From Xestospongia bergquistia (lineage: Eukaryota > Porifera > Demospongiae > Haplosclerida > Petrosiidae): DNA of 64,000 bases. This document shows, piece after piece, positions 48,100 through 59,249 of the stretch. The translations under genes and the position numbers were made by a program. Each line of letters starts with the position of its first letter. Within the stretch, counting starts at the first letter, position 1. The stretch is from the NCBI GenBank assembly GCA_963965975.1, contig OZ014411.1, positions 18,070,446 through 18,134,445 of the forward strand, written 5' to 3'. Under the pieces are notes generated by a model, which saw nothing but the letters and a program-made list of their open reading frames with translations, searched no databases and was not told where the DNA came from.

Positions 48100-49280
48100 T
48101 TAAATGTTCATTGTCTTTTTTAGTTTGGGTGTTCTTTCACATTTCAACCGGAGGTGAGAATATATCATTGGAAGGGTCCACTCCAATTACATACCCTCCA
48201 CTTGCCAAGTTTGTCTTAAGACTCTCAGTCTTCCATATTGAAGACATCATCTTTCTAAAATCGAAAATTAAAATCCAATATAATTGTTATGCTATAATTG
48301 AACAAATTAAACCTCTAGTTGATGGAAATGAGATTTCAAATTATCTTGAATTGTTTCTGGCAATTCAGGATTGACTATAGATGTATAATCCATTAGGTGT
48401 CTTCAAAACAAACTTCTGCATACATACAAGTATCTATCAATATCAAACAATGAATTGATAAGAGCACCCACCATTGTGAAACCCATGAAAGGTACCAGTT
48501 ACTAAATTCTGGCCTTGATAAGTGACTAAGACAGAGGCCCTTCGAATGTCATAAACTTTATATAAATGGTATCAATGCAGGAAACATAACCTATCTTGAA
48601 CTTTGAAGCAGACTCCATTGTCTTTATTTGTAATATGTAATTGTAAAATAACAGTTTAATTAGATATAATTATCAATACTTTTAATTTCCCTTTTGTCTT
48701 AGATTCCTGTAATGAAAGTGTAACAAATCATTAAGAACAAAGCACACACCTTTTCAGTTCTCAGATTATTGTCCATCTTCTATATAAATACATGAGGTTT
48801 TTAATTAAGCTAAATTATGCAATCTATATCTGTAATACCTCTGAGTCATCAGATTCACTAGGGGTAGTGGAATTCTAGTTATGGATAGCACAAATTCCAA
48901 CTCTAAATGGTTTGTTACCTTTGATTTTCCGTTTAGAACACTTCTATCTTTGCTCAGAATAGATACATAATACAACATTGTTCAATAGTAATAATTGACA
49001 ACACTGAAAGCATTAATTAAAGTAAATATTACACACAATTTACTTTCTCTGTTAGATGGTCATGATCACATTCAGCCAATAAATTCTTTGTTATGGATAT
49101 ATGCTATGTCACGAGAGAGCTTACCAAAACCAACATTTTATCCATCATCTTGCAAATATGAAGTTGATATGCTTCTTTGGACCAGGTTGGGCATAACACG
49201 CAATGATATTGACACAAAAAACATTAAGGAAATTTACATATACATTATAAAAAATGTGTCAAGTTATTAGTCAAATAGAA
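48100..49280 (+). other. Unassigned region with two short ORFs
   Basis: Plus-strand frames at 48130-48374 (ENISLEGSTPITYPPLAKF, EDIIFLKSKIKI) and 49010-49270 (HNLLSLLDGHDHIQPINSLL, YEVDMLLWTRLGITRNDI) look more protein-like than the background and could be exons of one gene or relic. I recognise no domain and no partner sequence between them. Confidence 0.25.
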
Positions 49281-49589
49281 AAAAAAGAATTGTCTTTCTT
49301 TTGCAATAACTACATGCTGCCTCAATAATCCAGTATAGTGGCCACTTGACAACTGTCAATAATTGATATTAGTCAATAAATCAGTATAAATAACATAGTA
49401 AGTGATAAATGATTAACCAATGAACCCAACTTGGTATTGCAAAAGTGATATGTAGTTTAACATTCCCACATTTCAAGAGCCTGTATAATGGACAGAATAT
49501 GTATGTGATCCTGAAAAATCATGTTTTAAATTTAAAAACACGAACATATTTAATTCATGTGAGTATTTGAAATACGTATTCAAGAAGTA

Positions 49590-50770
49590 CATACTTGCTT
49601 AGATGTTACACATTTACTAAGTCTTTGAACGCAAGCATTTACAAGTCTTCTGAAGACTTCACCCATGTCTGGAGATATTGGGTCAATGGAAGAATCTGCT
49701 AATGTCAAAAAGTCTTCCGTGTTACTCCTTTGGTCCTCAGTAAATGTCACCTAAGCAATTGATAGTAAAATAAAGTTATATACATTAACAATACATATAA
49801 TCACATACTAGGTCACAATCAGACCTGTCTTTGTCATATGCCACAAGAGCAGAGTAAGTTTCCAATACAACCTAAAAATTTTTTACACTTAACATCATCA
49901 CTATTAGGACTTACTACTCCGCAGCTAAATACATCACACAGTGGTGATATTTTACCAGTTACAATTTCAGGAGGAAAGTATCCTTCACTTCTGGCTATTA
50001 TAGGTGTAGTAGCCATTGTATGGCCAAATACAGATTGTGGAAGCTCCCACACAAATCCAAAATCCCCAACACGTGCTGAGAAATGCTCATCTAATAGCAT
50101 GTTGTTGCTACAACATGTAAATTTGTCACTGACAGTAAATTAAAAGACTAACCTTTTTATATCCTGATGAATGAGAGGTGCAGCATGTAAATATGCTACT
50201 CCTCTGAAGATATCTTTTGTAATTGATTTTCTTACTTCCCAACCCAAAGGAATTGAAGGCTATACATAGGTTAAATAAGTAAAACAAATATTTTTAAAAT
50301 TCTCAACCCATGAAGCCAAGTATACAAACATCCATTTTCCATGAAGTGATAATCTAGAGCTTTGAATGACTCAGTGAAGCAGTATCCCATTACTTCTAAA
50401 ACATTCTGATGTTGAAACCTTCAAGAATACTTTGCTATAAAAGAAACATTAAGGCATTTTACTTCATTAAGGCCTTCAGTTCAGATTGTATTTGAGCAAA
50501 TGGTGTTGTACCTAATAAAGCTTGACTTCCTTCCTATTAAATTATATATTTGTGACAACATAAAACATATATTACATATTGCCTCACTAAGCACTTTAAT
50601 AGCAGCAGTCTTAGTACCAGTGCTTCATAAATCAGTGGCCAAGAAAACTTTCCCCAAAGCCACCACATCCCAACTCAGTACTCAAATTACATGTATATAC
50701 CATTAACTCATTGACTGAAAATTGTAAGGAGTCAACTAAGAAAGAATATATATTCTTTAATGTGACAAAA
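49590..50770 (-). pseudogene. IRAK/TKL-like protein kinase domain, broken
   Basis: Minus-strand exons give a kinase in order: FSVNELMVYTCNLSTELGCG with glycine loop GCGGFGESFLG (about 50630-50705), AAIKVLSE with the ATP-binding Lys (about 50587-50610), [12 protein letters not shown] and [14 protein letters not shown] (about 50310-50420), PLIHQDIKR (about 50160-50190), [16 protein letters not shown] (about 50050-50100), SEGYFPPEI and DVFSCGVV (about 49900-49985), then SPDMGEVFRRLVNACV (about 49625-49675). The catalytic loop is HQD in place of HRD, and APE is PPE. A +1 shift and stop lie between the glycine loop and AAIK. Family and order are clear; activity is unlikely. Confidence 0.75.
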
Positions 50771-50949
50771 ACAAAGTACATGGAAACCTCACATGTAGGA
50801 GACGCTATGGCAATAGTTTTGATGGTGGTCATATCATCCCTTTTATTTGTAGATGCAGTGAGATCGACATCATCACATAAATCAACTAAAATTTTATAAA
50901 TAAAATACACACGTTCATTTTTAAAAATAGTATGATATAAAATATTAAC

Positions 50950-51640
50950 AATTAACCTGTAACAGCTGACATTTTTACATCAAAAATGGTAGAAGAGACT
51001 TCATCACCATCAACACAGATAATGGATTGAAAAACAAGTGGCTGGTCAACAAATATTACAAGCAATGAAGTAAATTCCATGTTTTTATCTTGAGGACAAT
51101 CCCAGGTATACTCACAATTTGGATGACTTGAAGAAATAACAGCAAGTGGAATTGGTGTATGTAGATACTTCAGACTTGGAGTTAGGTGTGATGTGAATGA
51201 AACAGGTGTATCTTCTTGATACAGATATATCATATGCATGTATAATGATGTATTGTTGTCTCATATTTGAATGATGGCAGTCTTTGGTATTATTTCCTGA
51301 TGGTCCCATTACAACAATGTCTTTTCATTCTAAATACATATGCAGTACTGCAATGAAGAAGTAAATTGTTGCACTCACCTTTTTCAACAATTACTTTAAA
51401 AATGTCAAAGTCATAAGGATTGAAAGGTCCCATTTTGTCCATCATACATGAACCTCCACCTGTTTTATGCCATACCTCTTCTCGAGTTAATGGCATCATG
51501 TTGTCTTTTTGACAATAGTATACTGGATGTATAGAAAACACAAATGACTAACTATTAGTTGAATATTTATTGTCACCTTTGATGATGTCATTATCACTAG
51601 CTTCAAATAGACTAATATCTGAAATTTATATGGTGTGAAG
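50950..51640 (-). pseudogene. Ig-like and upstream exons, probable N-terminal part of the kinase gene
   Basis: Minus-strand exons: SLFEASDNDIIKG (about 51578-51620), a piece from about 51530 to 51380 with MMPLTREEVWHKTGGGSCM and MGPFNPYDFDIFKVIVEK ending at a GTGAGT donor, and a piece with PIPLAVISSSHPNCEYTWDC and VSSTIFDVKMSAVT (about 50955-51160), whose Cys...W...Cys spacing is Ig-like. The last exon ends at a GTTAAT donor and could splice to DLCDDVDLTASTNKRDDMTT (about 50830-50890), just before the kinase. Similar Ig-plus-kinase genes are common in sponges (from memory). No signal peptide or membrane helix was found. Confidence 0.4.
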
Positions 51641-51649
51641 ATGTTAAAA

Positions 51650-53230
51650 GATTTTTTTGATTCCTATTATTTTCTTCTTGGTGGGTGGCTTATCAGTGCA
51701 ACGATTACTTCTGTGTCCTATTCCAAGGGTCAACTTCTCTGGAGCAATTCTTCTTTTATTTAAATATCCTCCGAATGTCCATTGCTGCCAATTATCTCCT
51801 ATTTGTATCATCTTGTCTGGAATAATACAGCCACATGAGGTGAGAAGAACACAATCTGGTTCATCGATATTAACATACCATGAACTGAAGGCATTTCATA
51901 AAGGTCATTAGGAATACCAGATGTAAGAGACGCTGATCTATTCTCTTGTATTCTATGAGAGTTCCAGTACTCTTTAAATTTCACTAGCTCCTTGTTTATA
52001 AGATGAGCTGAAGCATACACTAAGGCATATTTGTGCAGTTGTGAACCATTAAATAACTCATGTTCTTTAAAGTCCTAAAATTAAAAACATAACTCGAATA
52101 ATAGATTATTGTGTTACAACCTTAAACAAATTAATCCAAATTAATCCACCATGATGTTTTCAGTCGTCTTAACAGTGACCACCATCCCTCAATTTTCTGT
52201 AACAGATATTACGAACACTGAAATAGCTAGTACACAAGTGAAACTTAAAACATTAGATTTTGAAGGTCCATAAATGTAAGAATGCTTATGTAGAGGTGAT
52301 TCGTTTTTGATGTGAAAGGCAATATGTAGAGAAGCTACAACACAATTTTCTGTTCCATAGTCTGATCTTAGATACTGTGGAATACCTACATGTATGCATC
52401 CATCACTCTGTTTGTGCCATAATCTATATTGTACCTCAACTGCTTCCAGATAAAAACAAGCTATGACTTTTGAATTATGATTTGTAGGTGAAAGATGTAA
52501 CTATAAGATTTTACGAGAAAAACTAATAGAGTAAACAATACCAAATGATATATTATTCTCATTTTTCATATATGTACCCCATCAATGCATCCATGAATGG
52601 CTAATCCATACGGAGACAATTTGTCATACCCATCCATATGCCAGACATAGTTATGTCCCTTTAATGAAAGGCCAGGTACAATTAACATTATTAGTATACT
52701 AATAAACAAGTATCATACTTTGTTACAATAAAATCTTCGCTTGAACCTTCTCTTTTTTCAAGCCATCACCCCTTCAGGATCCACTTCTTGGAGAACTTTC
52801 ATCACTGTACTCCTATAAATATGTAATTATAATTACCAAAATAAAAAGAACATACCTTCTAACAATGTAGCCATATCTGCTTGTAAATTTTCAAAACACC
52901 TCTATATCCTCTCAGCCCATCTGAAGTTTCCAGAATTTTTCTGAACAATGCCTTTGTAACATCATAATTGGGGTCAGGTGAATGTCATTTCAAATGTAAC
53001 CTTTTCAATGTCAGTTTCAGCCAACTTAGGCTAAGTAGGATATGGTTAAATATATCATCACAAATAATGATACATTACAATACAAAGTAATGTAATTACC
53101 TTCTCTTCACACCATGGACTTCCCTCAGTCTTGTTAAAATTTCTTTATAACTCCTCCAAGAGTAAAACATAGTCCTTATAATACCTACAATTACACTAAA
53201 ATTATGACGATTAAGTTTAAACTAGCTACC
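51650..53230 (-). pseudogene. Integrase-core (rve-type) DDE transposase
   Basis: Minus-strand parts: a helical leader (GLRGYRGVL, about 52900-52930), TVMKVLQEVDPEGVMA (about 52765-52815) and a basic run KKRRFKR, then the first catalytic Asp in GHNYVWHMDGYDKLSPYGLA (about 52597-52660) with HGCIDG, a candidate intron, LRSDYGTENCVVASLHIAFH (second Asp, about 52320-52380), KSN/ESPLHKHSYIYGPS, acceptor, KIEGWWSLLRRLKTSWW (Glu, about 52145-52195), FKDFKEHELFNGSQLHKYAL (about 52030-52090) and KELVKFKEYWNSHRIQENRS (about 51935-51995) to [13 protein letters not shown]. All three DDE residues are kept. A frameshift near 51885 precedes the C-terminal tail. This family of integrase-like transposases is widespread in cnidarians, fish and sponges. 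Confidence 0.78.
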
Positions 53231-53299
53231 ATCTAATTCATCCATTTTTCAATAAGTAACACACTACTATTAAGCATAAAAAAGGAGTTAAATTTGTTC

Positions 53300-53580
53300 A
53301 AGAAATTTCTCGTATCCAGACAGTACAAAACCTGGAAAATCGGCGTGTCCGTCTGTATTTACTTGTCATATCCGCGAAAAATTTGATGTAAAAATCCGCT
53401 TATCCGCCCAGAATTTTTGACGTATCCGGGCAGACATCATCCAATCCAACTGGCAAAATCGCTGTGTCTGGCCGGAAAAATCGATGTATCTGGACAGGGA
53501 CGGACCCGTCAATGGATTGTCCTTCTGGGACACCATACAATCTAAACTATCATGCACATTTCCTGCAACTATCCTATATA
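53300..53580. repeat. Dispersed repeat, copy A
   Basis: About 280 bases built of degenerate subunits such as CGTATCCGGGCAGACATCAT and AAAATCG(C)TGTGTC(C)GG. Shares its order and orientation with copy B at 57555-57835, most clearly from AGAATTTTTGACGTATC to TTGTCCTTCTGGG.CACCAT. Richer in CG than its surroundings. Confidence 0.8.
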
Positions 53581-54147
53581 AGAAAATGTGTGATGTTGGT
53601 TAGTAACTGGTAGTTGAACAATTTGTCATCTATAATGTGACAAAAGTACCACCAAGGAGGAGCTACATAAACGTTTGAGGATGTATACCTGACATTTTGG
53701 TTGGAAGGATATGTGAAAAAAAAAGTAAATGTATGTTGAGCAAATTAACATTCCAAAATATATGTGAATAACATAAGGAATCACATATATAGTAAATATA
53801 CTATTCAGTAAGTGGTATAACTTGAAGAAAACATTCGCCATTACTACTTATTTTAGAATAAGCACAGGACTGCTTTATAAAGTTAATAGGAATGAAGCAA
53901 TAGTAATCAGGATGCTCAAACTTTTCAGCGCACCACAGCTGGTACTGGTTTATCACATTTTGCGGATAGTAGATAGCGGATGAAGATGATGGAAATCATT
54001 TCTTTCAAAGCCTGCATCTTTTATGTTAACAGACATTTACTCTGCCTACAAAAATTATGTATGCATGCGCACTAGAAAGCTCATGCTCATACGTGTTACA
54101 CGCGTGTTACAAGTTATTTATGAAAAGAAAGCTATCGAGACTCTAAG
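53581..54147. other. Flank of the serine-rich gene
   Basis: No gene recognised. Contains CATGCGCACT (about 54062) and ACACGCGTGTTAC (about 54097) shortly before the ATG at 54148; part is probably the 5' leader. Confidence 0.4.
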
Positions 54148-55732
54148 ATGAGTGATTACTCTGAATACGACGATGACAAACCTGCTTCAAATTCTCCATT
54201 TCTAAACATGACACGGAGCAGAAAAACATACGTTCTACAGACTAGTTGTAGCTCCAGTTCTGAAGAGGAGACCATTCCTATAGCAACAAATCCTAACAGG
54301 CAGCGTATACAGTCTCCAGTGAAAACATCTCTTAGCAATTGTGGTTTAGTTAGGAAACAAGTCGACAGTGTTAAATCATTTCCATACAAAAGAACATCCA
54401 AGACTATGCCAAGACCCTCATTTTCATCAAACGGATCAAGTAGTAGAATTTTAACACCTCCATCTACACACTCTTGTAGAGAATCTTCAGCTTCAAGTTC
54501 AGGGAAAAATAAGGAACAAACAACATTGGAATTGGAACAAATGAGTGATCTACCAGAAAGTGAAAATGAAACATCAGAGACATTACCAGTGCTATCTCTT
54601 CCATGATCAACAAAATCATGTTCCTCTATAATTTCCACTAAGTTTTCATTACTCTATTAGTGTGATGCTATTATTTCCCCTATTTAGACAAAGAAAAACA
54701 TCCTAACAGTACTAACACTCCTCTCATAACCAGACTAAGAATGCAGCCTCATCAGCTCTTATCAACCGCCATACTAGTCAGCAATCACCCTGGACCTGAC
54801 AAAAGATAGCAAACAGACATTCAAGAACCAATGCACATGATATTTGAACAGTTAAAGAAAAACATTGAACTAGTAACCATCGTCATAACACCAATAGATT
54901 TGCAAGAGGCAGAAATTGCCATTATAAAAGAAAAGATACAATCCTTTGAATCCAGTTGCTTTACTGTCCAGAAGAATCTAAAATCTGTGAAGAAGGCTAA
55001 AGAAGTACCCAAAGCTGTTAGTGTAAGTTGTAAAATCCTCCCTTTTATTGATTTATATATATATATCGTTTTGCCCTAAATAGCGAGAGACAAAATGAGT
55101 TTACAACATCCTTTTAAATGAAGATGAGTCCTTTGATGGTTGGCTAATTGCCAATGGGTTAATTTTGTCTTCTTTAATATTTTACCCTTTGTCTCATTAG
55201 CAAAACTTACAATTGCATTTAAAATAAATAAAGTCTTGATGTTTTGTTGAAAGAAGGCAACTGAGGATATCTGTGGTTGTGACTTGAATCATCTGTTTAT
55301 TCTGTATATAATTTTTACTTGTCATATGGTTGATTGTACTATAAATATATTAGCTCTTTTTGCTGTTTGCATGCTTGTCTACTATGCAAGTTTTTATGCA
55401 TGTATTTGTTGTACAACTATTCTATCATTATGATAACAAACAATACAAGCAGCTGTATATCAATCAGTACACTATCTTATAAGCATTTATCACAGTTACA
55501 TAATTCGATTTTTACAGTATATACATTATTTCTAGGTGCTGCATATTGTTTTTACCGCAGTAAGTGTGAAGCAGCGTCAGCCCTGATAAGAGGTAAAGCC
55601 TCGGATAATGCCATAAGTAGAAGGACACATGAAAGAAAAACCAGAGTATGTGGTCTTTATAATACTTAACTAGCTATTACATATGAATTGTATTATATGC
55701 TTTATAAATGAAGTCTTATTGTGTCTAAGTGC

Positions 55733-55782
<50 letters not shown>

Positions 55783-55987
55783 GTCTTAATTAGTATAATG
55801 ATATCATTTGCATGTGTAAATAGTCCATGTTTTTACTACACAGAAACTCAAGGAGAGACAGGCTATATTCAATAAAATGGACTTCAATGACAAAACACAT
55901 TGTGAATGCTGGTTTGAAGCGCTTCAAGTTAACACTACGTCAAATGAAGAGAGTGATAAAGAAAACGATGAAGACATTTTTTGGTAG
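54148..55987 (+). CDS. Serine-rich, intron-containing gene of unknown function
   Basis: Exon 1 from ATG 54148 is Ser/Thr-rich and probably disordered (MSDYSEYDDDKPASNS, SCSSSSEEETIP, SCRESSASSSGKNKEQ). A second exon (acceptor about 54687) carries PMHMIFEQLKKNIELVTIVI and a coiled stretch AEIAIIKEKIQSFESS to a GTAAGT donor at about 55023. A third piece reads KCEAASALIRGKASDNAISR (about 55562-55620), and the last exon (acceptor about 55844) reads KLKERQAIFNKMDFNDK, CECWFEALQ and an acidic end with stop at 55985-55987. An in-frame TAG at 54807-54809 lies in exon 2 before QTDIQEPM, so this copy may be broken or spliced differently. It faces away from the integrase-type transposase, like two other small genes here. 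Confidence 0.45.
55736..55776. repeat. (TA)n microsatellite
   Basis: About 20 TA dinucleotides in an intron of the serine-rich gene. A second (TA) run is at about 56090-56115. Confidence 0.95.
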
Positions 55988-56439
55988 TAAGGCCTCTCTC
56001 TTGGAGATCTTCTGAATTAAATGAAATTGACTCCCTTGACTTTCTATTTAAATGTAAAGCTATATAGGTTCTAGAAAACAGTATTGTAATATATATATAT
56101 ATATATATATATATATGACATATAATTAACTTTAATTTCTTGACATAATTAATTTTTTGTTTACTTAATGCTAGGATTGGTTGAGGATAGGTGCAGGTCA
56201 TGTCATGCACCTTGCAATGCATGATAGGGGTTAGATATTACTAATTTAACAAGGCTAGGATTGGGTGAGGGTAGATATAGGACATGTTACCTATCAATGT
56301 CAGGTTAGGTTTTGGATATTGTGCTCTCAACTGCAACATTATATCTACAGTATAGTGGCAACTATCCTTGTTGACAAACAGGTAACAGAATTTGACCCAT
56401 CCTTAAACAATAATGGACAAAACATTTCATCAAGGCACT

Positions 56440-56750
56440 TTATTGTCCCACGTCATTCTTGCATTCAACTTCATCATACCCATCTACATCCATTTTGTCC
56501 AGTTCATGCCTTACAGCAAAATCCATTTCATTCACACATTCACTCACATCGCATTCAAGTGGCACACATTCTTCATCATCACTCTCATCTGTCTTGCATT
56601 CACTAAGTAGCTTCTTCATTTCCTCATATTTCAAATATCCATCAAATTCATCATCGCTGTCATCAGACTCATCCACTTCATTATTTCATCCCATCTCAAT
56701 TACATCATCAACACCTAATTTTGCCATTTTCTGCTATAAAATATAATGAA
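56440..56750 (-). pseudogene. Acidic ORF, possible piggyBac N-terminus
   Basis: Minus-strand frame starting MAKLGVDDVIEMG (about 56730), one stop, then VDESDDSDDEFDGYLKYEEM and DESDDEECVPLECDVSECVN. Acidic N-termini are usual in piggyBac-type transposases, and a TTAA-adjacent terminus-like sequence lies just upstream (57000-57068). No DDE domain follows, so a truncated piggyBac or an unrelated acidic protein are both possible. Confidence 0.3.
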
Positions 56751-56999
56751 AAGTTTATAATTTTTTAAGCTTGTATATATATGTGTGTGTGTATATATAT
56801 ACATACATGTAATAAAGTGCATGGCTTACCAGTAAAAGCTCAGGTAGTGTCTCCAAAATCGAAGTCTTTTGTGATTTATTACAATAGGAAGTAAAAGCAG
56901 CAAGGTAAACAGTAGAATATCAATTGCCAACACTTCGTTTCATGGAACGATGTCCTTTCCACCAGTATGTTATTTGACAGCCTGTGAAGCATATATATA

Positions 57000-57068
57000 T
57001 ATGCGCGCCGCGATAAAGTGTATGGGGCGTGGTGCATATTTATATGCACGTCGCAGGTTAAGGGTTAA
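57000..57068. repeat. piggyBac-like terminus
   Basis: Read from 57068 on the minus strand: TTAACCCTTAACCTGCGACG followed by GC-rich palindromic blocks (TGCATATAAATATGCA; GCGGCGCGC). TTAA at the border and CCCTT start fit piggyBac-type ends. The matching other end was not found. Confidence 0.4.
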
Positions 57069-57387
57069 TAACTTCTGATATTTTAGTTATACATGTGGTA
57101 TAGGAGTCTGTTTTCTTTAGATCAATCTCAAACATGGGAGATTCCTTCACAAATTTTTTTCCTTTTAATATCATGCAGCAGCAACTTATCTAAAGAAACA
57201 ACTTTCAAACATCACAATTGTGATAAATATCACCTGGACAGTGTTTTGAGTTCGCCCTTTATACAAGCGAGTTTCATTATGACTATTAGTTGGCTTTTTC
57301 TTTTTTGCATTTTGTTGGCCCTTTTCACTAATGCTAATGAAGAAAAGTATTGAAGTATTATTGATTCTAACTACAAATACCTACCCT

Positions 57388-57496
57388 CCATGTTTTCAGA
57401 TTCCTCTTCCTCCTGAGCCAATTCATTTACTTTTGCCACAATGTCTTCACTTAAAGACACTAAGCTAGAGACTATGTTGTCCCTTGAACTGGACAT
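57388..57496 (-). CDS. Short acidic exon
   Basis: ATG at about 57496 leads into MSSSRDNIVSSLVSLSEDIV, then AKVNELAQEEEESENMEG and a GTAGGT donor. Looks like a first coding exon of an unrecognised minus-strand gene; the next exon was not identified. Confidence 0.3.
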
Positions 57497-57554
57497 ATTG
57501 ACACTCTGCCTACTAACCCAGCCCAGGCACAAGGTATTATAATAATCGCAAGAT

Positions 57555-57835
57555 TATTTGTCATATCCGCCTGGATATTTAGACGTATCTGGGTGGACAT
57601 TGTCCAAACTGGCTGGAAAAATCGCCGTGTCCGGCTATTTTTTTTTACATATCTGGGTGGGTTTCAGGACAAACCCGTCAGGAATTTTTGACGTATCTTG
57701 GCAGACATCATCCAATCCGGCCAGCAAAATCACTGTGTCCGTCCAGAAAAATCAACGTATCCAGATAGGTTTTAGGACGGACCTGTCAACGAATTGTCCT
57801 TCTGGGCCACCATAAGATTGAACTATCCTGCATGT
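57555..57835. repeat. Dispersed repeat, copy B, with hairpin
   Basis: Same-orientation relative of copy A (53300-53580). Ends beside a perfect hairpin with 12-base arms TGAACTATCCTG (57819-57830) and its inverse (57855-57866). Confidence 0.8.
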
Positions 57836-57869
57836 AACCAATAGAATAAATTATCAGGATAGTTCACCT

Positions 57870-58420
57870 TTCTTCTAGTGAGACCTCTTGAGGGCTCTCT
57901 ATCTTCAATGATGTTATGAGCATTGAAAAGATCACCACTTGAACAATAGAGAGTACCATGATTTAGCTACCAGATATTAATTAAAACATCAGGATATTCC
58001 CTCTTAATTCTCGCAAGAAGAGGATGGAAGAGCTAAAGCAAAACCCAGGGGACCCAGAGGGTCGCCTTGCTGAATACCACAACAGCTAAGAATAGTATGT
58101 CTACCAAGATGTAAAAAAGGTTGAAAATCATAGCAACACTCCATCCACGCTGCCAAAGATGGAACAGTGAGTGAATGTCTTCAAACGTTACACTATGATC
58201 AATTGAATTAAAAGCATTCGAAAAATCAACTTGAAGAACCCACTTGAAGTCAGGAGAAACTGAATGCTGCTAAATAAATGAGCAATGGCTTCACAACCAA
58301 CAGACACCCCTACACCAAGCTGAAGAGAAGATAGTAAACCAGATGCTTCTGAAAATACAGATTTAGATATACTTATTTTGAAGATAGTCTACAAAGAATC
58401 ATTCCAAATGCAATTGTAGG
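57870..58420 (-). pseudogene. LINE reverse transcriptase, downstream part
   Basis: Minus-strand reading: IAFGMILCRLSSK (about 58380-58418), SGLLSSLQLGVGVSVGCEAI (about 58290-58350), VDFSNAFNSIDHS (catalytic Asp, about 58195-58235) and GIQQGDPLGPLGFALAL (about 58035-58085), the usual blocks of a non-LTR reverse transcriptase. The FADD box is not seen. It joins directly onto the piece at 63290-63560 if the block between is removed. Confidence 0.75.
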
Positions 58421-58718
58421 GGTGTAGGAAGCAATATTGAAGTAGGGGGGGGGGGTGCTGATAATTTTAACTTCACAGCATGATTGATTTATTTGGGGAA
58501 AAAATCATATAAAATTGAGACATATGTATGTACCTTAGTATTAATTGTCTTTAAACAAGCATTAACAAAATTATAAAAATTGTCTAAAAAATTGCCACAA
58601 AAGTTTACTCAATGTTTTCATTTACTAACAAATTCATATGGAACTTCTTTTAAACACAGCTTATCTGTAATTTCTTTATGAATATGTTAGATGAATATGT
58701 TAGTAGATCATTGTGCAG

Positions 58719-58760
58719 TTAACTCTTTAACTACCAATTTCGCGCATGCGTAAACGCACA
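58719..58760. repeat. piggyBac terminus with TTAA
   Basis: TTAACTCTTTAACTACCAAT, then CGCGCATGCG. A TTAA followed by a CYCTTTAACTACC-type end is typical of piggyBac elements. It is placed as the 3' side of the minus-strand transposase at 59250-60760; the partner end near 61 kb was not found. Confidence 0.55.
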
Positions 58761-59249
58761 CCATGACCAAATTATTTCTGTGGTTTGTAGAGGAAAAGAA
58801 ATGTAAGGCTGGTGATGTGAATGCTCATGCCTTTGCTCAAAGTAGAGTTATCGTGTTGTGTTCTACAAAGAGTCTAAAGCTTCGTTGTGAAACGTTGTTC
58901 AAGATCTTATAAAGGGAAATTGGTAGCAAAATTCGTGATCAAGGGCTACCTTTACATTTCTTTGTTTACTGACAGCGTTTGATTGTGTTCTATTCTAGGG
59001 CTACCTTATCATTGAAGGTGAGTTTCATATCGTACTTTCATTTGTATAGAATAAAGAAATGCTTTGTAGCTACCTTTCTCATGTGAATAACTTGTTTTCA
59101 GTGACTATTGTGGAGTATATAAATTGGGCATTTTATTTCACTGGTATTTCTTGTACTGATGTAGAAAAAAGTGCATTTGTAGAGTAAAATGTGTTTAACA
59201 TAATTTAGTACATAAATAGCATGAGGATATGATACTACGTGTGTGTGTG

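Noticed and set aside
56459-56746. Plus-strand serine/histidine-rich ORF
   Set aside because: Antisense of the acidic minus-strand ORF; repeated TCATC triplets give it a false open frame.
58446-58457. G run as a sequencing gap marker
   Set aside because: It sits at a G-rich transposon end and has a C-rich counterpart at 63295-63308, so it is probably natural, although its exact length may be unreliable.
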